NCBI GenBank assembly: GCA_900758075.1
Contig: CAAEQF010000002.1
Location: 1 to 10,786, forward strand
Reading direction: 5' to 3'
From: Coriobacteriia bacterium
GTDB taxonomy: Bacteria > Actinomycetota > Coriobacteriia > Coriobacteriales > QAMH01
Length of the DNA: 10,786 nucleotides
The translations under genes were made by a program, and so were the position numbers. How positions within the stretch are numbered: the stretch's first letter is position 1; every line of letters starts with the position of its first letter. Positions 5,938 through 10,786 of this stretch are shown in pieces. The notes beneath the pieces are model-generated. The model was given only the letters and a program-made list of their open reading frames with translations, was not told the origin of the DNA and ran no database searches.

Positions 5938-7661
5938 TCGGCTATGTCTGCAAGTACACCCCAGTCGAGCTTCTAAGCTCGCTTTCGGCCGATCCGGTGC
6001 GGGTCGAGCCGCATGTCGCGAGCTTCAACGAGGCGGACGCGTACATGCACCCCAACGTCTGCTCGTACGCCAAGGCCGTTCTCGAGGATATCGACAGCCG
6101 CGGGTACGAAGGCATCGTGTTCACCACCTGCTGCGATTCGATCCGACGCCTGCACGACACCTGCAAGGTGCTCTATCCCGAAAAGTTCGTGTACCTGCTC
6201 GACCTTCCGCGGAAGGTCGACGACGCGAGCGTCATGCTGTTCGCGCGCCGCATCGAGGACCTCTTGCAGAGGTACCGGCAGTTCTCGGGGCACGAGTTCA
6301 ACAGGTCTTGCCTCATCGACCTCCTCGTCTCTCAGCATGCCGGCAAGATGCGGCAGAAGGGCGCAGGGCAGCGTGCGGCAGAGAGGCCGCGCGTCGGGGT
6401 CGTGGGCGCGCGCTACAGCGCCGAGATATCCCGCATCCTCAACGACAACGGCGTCGACGTCTCCTTCGACATCACGTGCCTTGGCGCGCAGCGCACGGTC
6501 GGCATGTCCTACGAGCAGCTCGAGGCGCTCGACGACCATGCCCTCATCGCATGCTACGCGCGGGCGCTGCTCGAGCAGTTGCCCTGTATGCGCATGGACG
6601 ATATCGCAACGCGCGACGCGTTTCTCGAGCAGCAGGCAAAGCGGGTCGATGGCATCGTGTACCACACGATGAAATTCTGCGATATCTACTCGTACGAGTA
6701 CGCGTTTATCCATTCTCGTTTCGACATCCCCGTCTTAAAGATCGAGACCGACGCGACAGCGCAGTCAAGCGGCCAGATTCGGACACGCGTCGAGGCGTTC
6801 GCCGAGACGCTCAAGACGGCGCGGGGCATCGCGAGCGCCGCTGCCCCCGTCAATAGGAAGCAAGGTGAGAAGATGTACGTCCTCGGAATCGATTCCGGCT
6901 CGACCTCGACCAACGCGGCGGTGCTCGACGAATCCCGCAACCTTGTGGCAAGCAGGGTCATCCGGACAGGGGCACGCGCCACGAGCTCTGCGGAGCGCGT
7001 GGTCCAAGAGGTGCTCGACGAGGCGGGCATCGCGCGCGAGGACGTCTCTCGCATCGTCTCGACGGGGTACGGGCGCGTTTCGGTCGACTTCGCCGATCTC
7101 GATGTCACGGAGATTTCCTGCCACGGGAAGGGCGCGTGGTACTTCAACCCCGAGGTGCGGACCATTCTCGACATTGGCGGACAGGATTCCAAGGCGATCC
7201 GCCTCGACGAGAACGGAGAGGTCGCGGACTTCGCCATGAACGACAAGTGCGCGGCGGGGACGGGACGCTTCCTCGAGGCGATGGCACGCACGCTCGAGGT
7301 CGGGATCGAAGAACTGGGCCCGCTCTCGCAGCGCTCGGAGCGCCACGTCGAGATAAGCTCGATGTGCACGGTGTTCGCCGAGTCCGAGGTCATCTCGCTT
7401 ATCGCCAACGACACGGACAAGGCCGATATCGCGCATGGCGTGCACGAGGCGATCGCCGGCAAGGCGTGCTCGCTTCTGCGTCGCGTCAAGCCAGAACCGG
7501 TCTACATGATGACGGGCGGCGTCGCAAAGAACCTGGGCGTCGTCGAGGCCGTCGAGGCCGCCTTGGGCGAGGCCCTCTACATCTGCGACGAGCCCGAGAT
7601 CGTCGGAGCGGTGGGCGCCGCGCTCATAGGACTCGAGAGCCTCGAGGGAGCGCAGGAGTAA
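5934..7661 (+). CDS. Fusion of short dehydratase subunit and HgdC/BadF-type ATPase activator
   Basis: The 575-residue protein joins two units that are usually separate genes. Residues 1-298 are a short 2-hydroxyacyl-CoA dehydratase-type subunit: the N-terminus IGYVCKYTPVELL, Cys43 (NVCSYAKAV), Cys66/67 (TTCCDSIRRLHD), Cys249 (MKFCDIYSYE), and the terminal ETDATAQSSGQIRTRVEAF block (271-289). After a linker (299-313), residues 314-575 form a complete activator of 262 residues, about the length of HgdC. That unit has the phosphate-binding loops IDSGST (319-324) and ILDIGGQDSK (411-420), NDKCAAGTGRFLE (436-448), SSMCTVFAESEVI (476-488) and MMTGGVAKN (525-533). Cys439 and Cys478 match the ligands of the [4Fe-4S] cluster that bridges the activator dimer. 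The ATG at 5934 overlaps the upstream stop; the frame is open earlier but only inside the preceding gene. ATP hydrolysis by the second half would drive electrons to the cluster pair formed by this N-terminal half and the upstream subunit. Confidence 0.9.
   Translation: MIGYVCKYTPVELLSSLSADPVRVEPHVASFNEADAYMHPNVCSYAKAVLEDIDSRGYEGIVFTTCCDSIRRLHDTCKVLYPEKFVYLLDLPRKVDDASVMLFARRIEDLLQRYRQFSGHEFNRSCLIDLLVSQHAGKMRQKGAGQRAAERPRVGVVGARYSAEISRILNDNGVDVSFDITCLGAQRTVGMSYEQLEALDDHALIACYARALLEQLPCMRMDDIATRDAFLEQQAKRVDGIVYHTMKFCDIYSYEYAFIHSRFDIPVLKIETDATAQSSGQIRTRVEAFAETLKTARGIASAAAPVNRKQGEKMYVLGIDSGSTSTNAAVLDESRNLVASRVIRTGARATSSAERVVQEVLDEAGIAREDVSRIVSTGYGRVSVDFADLDVTEISCHGKGAWYFNPEVRTILDIGGQDSKAIRLDENGEVADFAMNDKCAAGTGRFLEAMARTLEVGIEELGPLSQRSERHVEISSMCTVFAESEVISLIANDTDKADIAHGVHEAIAGKACSLLRRVKPEPVYMMTGGVAKNLGVVEAVEAALGEALYICDEPEIVGAVGAALIGLESLEGAQE
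6862..6875 (+). promoter_or_regulatory. Internal ribosome binding site and ATG at the fusion junction
   Basis: AAGGTGAG (6862-6869) precedes an in-frame ATG at 6873-6875 by 3 bases (about 7 from its GG core). That Met is residue 314 of the fusion and the exact expected first residue of an activator (MYVLGIDSGST). The site could still make a free 262-residue activator besides the fusion, or be the relic of the separate gene's start. Confidence 0.5.
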
Positions 7662-7667
7662 TTCCCG

Positions 7668-7697
7668 TTCGTCAGCGTTTGCATCTTGCGCTAAAAT
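7668..7697 (+). promoter_or_regulatory. Possible promoter of tRNA-Arg
   Basis: TAAAAT (7692-7697) is a 5/6 match to the -10 consensus and stands 19 bases before the tRNA. The best-placed -35, TTCGTC (7668-7673), is poor, at 18-bp spacing. There is no terminator between the operon stop (7661) and this point, so the tRNA may also be reached by read-through. Confidence 0.45.
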
Positions 7698-7716
7698 GGC
7701 CCGGCGCCAGACAAGC

Positions 7717-7793
7717 GCGCTCGTAGCTCAGCTGGATAGAGCACCGGACTTCTAATCCGACGGTCGAGGGTTCGAATCCCCCCGGGCGCGCCA
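7717..7793 (+). tRNA. tRNA-Arg (anticodon TCT)
   Basis: The acceptor stem is GCGCTCG with CGGGCGC (one G-U pair) and the D arm is GCTC/GAGC. The anticodon stem surrounds the loop CTTCTAA (7749-7755), placing anticodon TCT at 7751-7753. The T loop is TTCGAAT, the discriminator G, and CCA is encoded at 7791-7793. Two stem positions do not pair: C7744 with A7760 (positions 27-43) and A7767 with C7781 (50-64). All conserved loop bases are present, so it is probably functional. It reads arginine AGA and perhaps AGG, rare codons in GC-rich genomes. Confidence 0.94.
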
Positions 7794-7803
7794 AGAAAAC
7801 ACC

Positions 7804-7831
7804 AGGTCAAACGTTTGTTTGGCCTTTTTTT
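7804..7831 (+). terminator. Intrinsic terminator after tRNA-Arg
   Basis: An 8-bp stem (7805-7812 with 7817-7824, one G-U pair, extendable by an A-T pair) with loop GTTT is followed by seven T residues. This is a textbook rho-independent terminator and probably the end of the moaA-to-tRNA-Arg transcription unit if read-through occurs. Confidence 0.92.
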
Positions 7832-7861
7832 CGTGTCTGCGGGGTGCTGTAGAGGCAACGC

Positions 7862-7903
7862 TTGGGCACCTTTTTGGGCACCTCTGGCACCAACAGTGGC
7901 ATC
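7862..7903 (+). repeat. Short direct repeats downstream of tRNA-Arg
   Basis: TTGGGCACC occurs at 7862-7870 and 7874-7882, exactly 12 bases apart, followed by TGGCACC (7885-7891) and TGGCATC (7897-7903), again 12 apart. Four related units with roughly helical spacing just 3' of a tRNA gene resemble the arm-type binding sites of a tyrosine integrase. No integrase gene is in the window, so this would be a remnant or an empty site. The stretch 7832-7980 otherwise holds no credible gene. Confidence 0.4.
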
Positions 7904-7987
7904 AAAGAGCGCACGAGGGGCACGGACGCGCCGACTCTTACGGATTCATGTCCATCACAGCATCTTCAAATTTTGCCCAAGTCTCCA

Positions 7988-7996
7988 TGCTAAACT
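7988..7996 (+). promoter_or_regulatory. Possible extended -10 promoter for murA
   Basis: TGCTAAACT combines a TGn extension with TAAACT (4/6), giving a leader of about 22 bases before murA. TTGCCC at 7973-7978 is too close (12 bp) to be its -35. The call rests on position, the TGn element and the need for a new promoter after the upstream terminator. Confidence 0.4.
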
Positions 7997-8024
7997 CCAT
8001 CCCTAATGCAAGAGAGAGGGTTAT

Positions 8025-9320
8025 ATGGATTCCCATGATGTAATCGTCGTCAACGGCGGCAGGCCCGTTACGGGCACCGTGCAAATCGGCGGCGCAAAGA
8101 ACTCCGTGCTCAAGCTCATGGCCGCAAGCGTCATGGCAGTCGGGGAGACTCGGATAGACAACGTTCCCATGATCTCCGACGTCGAGATTATGGAAGAGGT
8201 CCTCACCACTTTGGGGGCAAAGGTCACCCGCGGCCCGGAGCGCGGGCTCACCAACCAGACCATCTTTATCGACACGAGCAGCATCGACTCGTACGAGACG
8301 CCCTATGCGCTCGTCGCAAAGATGCGCGCGTCGATTTCCATCCTCGGTCCGCTCATCACCCGCTTCGGCCGAGCGCACGTCGCGATGCCCGGCGGTTGTC
8401 AAATCGGCTCGCGAAAGCTCGACATGCACATCTCGAGCCTCGAGGCGCTCGGTGTCGAATTCGAGATGGACCATGGCTACATCGAGGCGACGACCCCCAA
8501 CGGGGTCAGGGGCGCAGAGGTCCTCCTCGATTTCCCCAGCGTCGGCGCGACGGAAAACCTCACCATGGCGTCCGTGTGCGCTCAAGGCACGACGACCATC
8601 CGCAATGCCGCCTGCGAGCCCGAGATCGTCGACTTGGCCAACTTCCTCAACGCGATGGGGGCCGACGTTCAGGGGGCAGGTACTCCCAACATCGTCGTCA
8701 ACGGCGTGAAAGAGCTGCACCCGACCCAGCACACGACGGTGGGCGACCGAATCGAGGCGGGCACGTTCCTGGTCGCAGGCGCTTTGGGCGGCGGGCCCGT
8801 GACGGTCGAGGGGGTATGCCCCGACCATCTCGCGCTCGCACTCAAGAAACTGCAGCAGATGGGATGCGATCTCATCAGCACCGACGACTCCATTACCATC
8901 GAGCGCAGCTCCGAGCTCCGCGCGGTGGACATCCAGACGCTTCCGCACCCCGGGTTCCCGACGGACCTGCAGGCGCAGTTCATGGTGCTCGCCTCGCTCG
9001 CCTCGGGGGATTCGATCATCACCGAAAACGTGTTCGAGAACCGCTTCATGTTCGCCGCCGAGCTCAGGCGCATGGGCGCCGATATCCGCATCGACGGCCA
9101 CCATGCGCTCATCTCGGGGGTTCCGCGGCTTTCGGGTGCCCCAGTCAATTCGACCGACCTTCGCGCCGGCGCTGCATTGGTCCTGGCGGGGCTTGTGGCA
9201 GATGGGCAGACCGTGGTCGACAGCATCTACCATATCGACAGGGGCTACGAGAGCTACGAGGAAAAGCTGCGCGGGCTTGGGGCAGATGTCAGGCGCGTCC
9301 CCATCGACGCAGTGAGCTAA
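8025..9320 (+). CDS. murA: UDP-N-acetylglucosamine 1-carboxyvinyltransferase MurA
   Basis: MurA transfers enolpyruvate from phosphoenolpyruvate to UDP-N-acetylglucosamine, the first committed step of peptidoglycan synthesis, in the cytoplasm. The 431 residues are full length for the family (about 420-430). The N-terminal VQIGGAKNSVLKLMAAS (19-35) contains Lys25, corresponding to Lys22 of the E. coli enzyme. The catalytic loop MPGGCQIGSRKLDMH (121-135) carries Cys125, equivalent to Cys115. PGFPTDLQAQ (309-318) contains Asp314 (Asp305) and HIDRGYE (403-409) contains Arg406 (Arg397). Because the catalytic cysteine is kept rather than replaced by aspartate, the enzyme should be open to covalent inhibition by fosfomycin. 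AGAGAGAGGG (8011-8020) is the ribosome binding site. It is followed after 27 bases by a membrane-anchored envelope protein, with no terminator between. Two MurA paralogues are common in Gram-positives, so a MurZ name is possible. Confidence 0.96.
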   Translation: MDSHDVIVVNGGRPVTGTVQIGGAKNSVLKLMAASVMAVGETRIDNVPMISDVEIMEEVLTTLGAKVTRGPERGLTNQTIFIDTSSIDSYETPYALVAKMRASISILGPLITRFGRAHVAMPGGCQIGSRKLDMHISSLEALGVEFEMDHGYIEATTPNGVRGAEVLLDFPSVGATENLTMASVCAQGTTTIRNAACEPEIVDLANFLNAMGADVQGAGTPNIVVNGVKELHPTQHTTVGDRIEAGTFLVAGALGGGPVTVEGVCPDHLALALKKLQQMGCDLISTDDSITIERSSELRAVDIQTLPHPGFPTDLQAQFMVLASLASGDSIITENVFENRFMFAAELRRMGADIRIDGHHALISGVPRLSGAPVNSTDLRAGAALVLAGLVADGQTVVDSIYHIDRGYESYEEKLRGLGADVRRVPIDAVS

Positions 9321-9347
9321 TCGGCTCCCGTTCGAAAGGCAAGATGC

Positions 9348-10658
9348 ATGTCACCTAGGAGAAAGGGCGGCGGGCTCGACATCAGCGGTGCGGGCAAGAG
9401 GTCGGTGAAGCTTCCCGGGGGCAACCCCCGCAACAGGAAGGGCCTCACTATGTCCACGGCGAACGCGCGCCGCGGTGGGACGAGCAGGCCCGCGGGCGGG
9501 TCAAGGCGCCGTGGTTCGTACATTCACCCGTCCAACAACAAAAAATCCCGCATCTCCCGTTCCGCTCTGATCAAGATTGTCGTTCTCATCGTCTGCTCGC
9601 TGGCGCTCGCGACGGCGGTCGGCGTGTTCGTGTACCAGCAGACGGCAAAAAACGCGCTCAAGTCCACGTTGAACGAGGACCAGCTCTCGGGCGTGCTCAC
9701 CGCGACGGACTCGAAGACGAGCCCGTTTTGGGGGGTGCTCGTCAAGACGGATGCTTCATCGGCCGAGGCGGGACGTGGCAAGCTCGACTCCCTGGCGCTC
9801 GTCTACGTCAATCCGGATGGCAAGTGCATCACGTTTCTGTGGATCCCGTCCGATACGCGCATCTACCTCGACGGGTATGGGTACCGCACCATTGCCGAGG
9901 CGTTTGACCTGCAAGGTGAGCGTGGGGTCACGGTGGCAACGGAAAAGCTCGCGAACGTCGAGGCGAGCCACTACTTCGAAATGAACAACGCGGGACTCGC
10001 CCGATTGGAAGAGGGCCTTGCCCCGCTTGGAATTGATCCAGATGTCGCCGATACCACGACGCTTGCGACGGCAATCACGAAGAAGATCTGCGGTTCTAGC
10101 AACGAGCAGATAGCCACGGTGGCGAGTACCTTCACGACCTGTGTGAGCACAGACGCAGACACGGGCACCGTATCTGCGGTGTTCTCTGCGATGCAGGGTG
10201 TCACCGATGCGGGCATCTATCAGTCGCAGGCCCCGGTGAGCTCGCAGAGTTCCGGAAACGGTTCGTACTCGACTGTCGAGACGGACTCGTGGAGCAGCAT
10301 GATCACAAGGACGGCTGCGGGGCTTTCTCCGGTGGCAAGCCAGGCGGAACTTGCCAGCTATGCGAACATCAGGTCAAGCGCAACGGTCGACATCTGGAAT
10401 GGCGTTGGCGTTACAGGCGTAGCCAACGACTGCAAAAAGGAACTCGAGCAGCAGGGGTGGAAGATAGGCAGCTCGGGCAACGCCTCGCAGTTCGTCTACG
10501 AGGAGACGCTGGTCGTGTACAAGGACAGCGCCCACAAGAGCGCGGCGCAGCTGCTCGTTTCGGACCTGGGACAGGGGCGCGTTGTGAACAGCGCCGCTCG
10601 CTACAGCTTCTCGGGCGACGTGCTCGTGGTCGTCGGAAAAGACTACAAGCCCTACTAG
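9348..10658 (+). CDS. Membrane-anchored LCP-like protein with LytR_C domain
   Basis: The 436-residue protein has a basic cytoplasmic tail (1-74), one transmembrane helix (about 76-96, KIVVLIVCSLALATAVGVFVY) and an extracellular remainder. Residues 118-230 resemble the first half of a LytR-CpsA-Psr domain: LDSLALVYVNPDGK (146-159), FLWIPSDTRIYLDGYG (163-178) and EASHYFEMNN (205-214). Residues 345-436 match the LytR_C domain (ATVDIWNGVGVTGVAN at 345-360, then alternating helices and strands). LCP enzymes attach wall polymers to peptidoglycan. Here the usual IPRDT is IPSDT, and the later arginine-rich stretch (LNG-x-ALxYxRxR) is not visible, so catalysis is doubtful. A low-complexity Ser/Thr/Gln linker lies around 288-318. 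An alternative start at 9450 (Met35) has AGGAAGGG at 9435-9442 and is at least as well supported as 9348, which has GAAAGG at 9334-9339. It is probably co-transcribed with murA. Confidence 0.8.
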   Translation: MSPRRKGGGLDISGAGKRSVKLPGGNPRNRKGLTMSTANARRGGTSRPAGGSRRRGSYIHPSNNKKSRISRSALIKIVVLIVCSLALATAVGVFVYQQTAKNALKSTLNEDQLSGVLTATDSKTSPFWGVLVKTDASSAEAGRGKLDSLALVYVNPDGKCITFLWIPSDTRIYLDGYGYRTIAEAFDLQGERGVTVATEKLANVEASHYFEMNNAGLARLEEGLAPLGIDPDVADTTTLATAITKKICGSSNEQIATVASTFTTCVSTDADTGTVSAVFSAMQGVTDAGIYQSQAPVSSQSSGNGSYSTVETDSWSSMITRTAAGLSPVASQAELASYANIRSSATVDIWNGVGVTGVANDCKKELEQQGWKIGSSGNASQFVYEETLVVYKDSAHKSAAQLLVSDLGQGRVVNSAARYSFSGDVLVVVGKDYKPY

Positions 10659-10688
10659 CTGCCAAATGCACAGTCACATCGAGAATCT

Positions 10689-10728
10689 GGAAAACCCCGA
10701 AGGGCAGCCGCCCCCCCCGGGGTTTTCC
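10689..10728 (+). terminator. Hairpin after the LCP-like gene, terminator-like
   Basis: GGAAAACCCCG (10689-10699) pairs perfectly with CGGGGTTTTCC (10718-10728), an 11-bp stem around an 18-base loop containing eight C residues. The T-run is inside the 3' arm rather than after it, so classical intrinsic termination is only partly satisfied. The fold is nearly symmetric and would form on either strand. Confidence 0.6.
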
Positions 10729-10762
10729 CAGCTCCGGGGCCCCTCCCGGGCCCCCGGAGCTG
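10729..10762 (+). repeat. Second, very GC-rich hairpin
   Basis: CAGCTCCGGGG (10729-10739) pairs with CCCCGGAGCTG (10752-10762), a perfect 11-bp stem that can be extended inward by CCC/GGG. It begins directly at the end of the preceding hairpin. No U-run follows. Confidence 0.65.
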
Positions 10763-10768
10763 CCCTCC

Positions 10769-10782
10769 CGCCGTCCCCGGCG
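10769..10782 (+). repeat. Third small hairpin at the window edge
   Basis: CGCCG-TCCC-CGGCG is a perfect 5-bp stem with a 4-base loop, followed by AAAA at the end of the window. It is the last of three consecutive hairpins within 94 bases. Whether more follow cannot be seen. Confidence 0.45.
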
Positions 10783-10786
10783 AAAA

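Noticed and set aside
7862..7903. A CRISPR array
   Set aside because: The repeat units are 7-9 bases with almost no spacers, far too short for CRISPR, and no cas gene is present.
7819..8043. A 74-codon ORF in the tRNA-Arg to murA gap
   Set aside because: It begins inside the terminator stem, has no ribosome binding site, reads through the direct repeats and runs past the murA start in another frame. It has no family-like pattern.
7938..9233. A 431-codon open frame on the minus strand
   Set aside because: It is the antisense of murA, which is unmistakable by its catalytic residues. The minus-strand translation has no recognisable motif.

Overview
The window is dense, GC-rich bacterial DNA with every recognisable gene on the + strand. 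The gene content (radical-SAM molybdopterin synthesis, an oxygen-sensitive 2-hydroxyacyl-CoA dehydratase/activase system, MurA, and an LCP-like protein with a LytR_C domain) points to a strictly anaerobic, high-GC Gram-positive. My best guess is the Coriobacteriia (Eggerthella/Olsenella/Collinsella relatives, Actinomycetota). That placement is inferred from protein style and composition, not from a database search.

Layout. Positions 1-38 hold the last codons of an unidentified gene, followed by a terminator. Next come tRNA-Pro(TGG) and tRNA-Gly(TCC), and a strong terminator. A pyridoxamine/pyridoxal kinase gene (501-1343) follows with its own terminator. mobB (1499-2038) stands alone behind an extended -10 promoter, with a small palindrome next to its ribosome binding site. 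After a 170-bp promoter region carrying a dyad, a tightly packed run begins: moaA, moaC, mogA, a small ribbon-helix-helix-like protein, a 2-hydroxyacyl-CoA dehydratase-family subunit, and a single ORF that fuses a second, short dehydratase subunit to a BadF/HgdC-type ATPase activator (2209-7661). Gaps or overlaps between neighbours are -23 to +24 bp and no internal terminator is visible, so these six genes look like one operon. tRNA-Arg(TCT) and a terminator follow. Then comes an intergenic stretch with four short direct repeats, then murA and a membrane-anchored LCP/LytR_C-like protein. The window ends in a cluster of three successive GC-rich hairpins.

How the genes may work together. MoaA and MoaC make cyclic pyranopterin monophosphate, MogA adenylylates molybdopterin, and MobB is associated with conversion to the guanine dinucleotide cofactor. 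MoaD, MoaE, MoeA, MobA and molybdate transport are not in this window. The dehydratase/activase pair is an ATP-driven one-electron system whose substrate cannot be read from the context: no CoA-transferase, acyl-CoA dehydrogenase or electron-transfer flavoprotein gene is adjacent. Its placement inside a molybdenum-cofactor operon, behind a small DNA-binding-type protein, is the most unusual feature here. The murA/LCP pair is a cell-envelope unit unrelated to the preceding operon.
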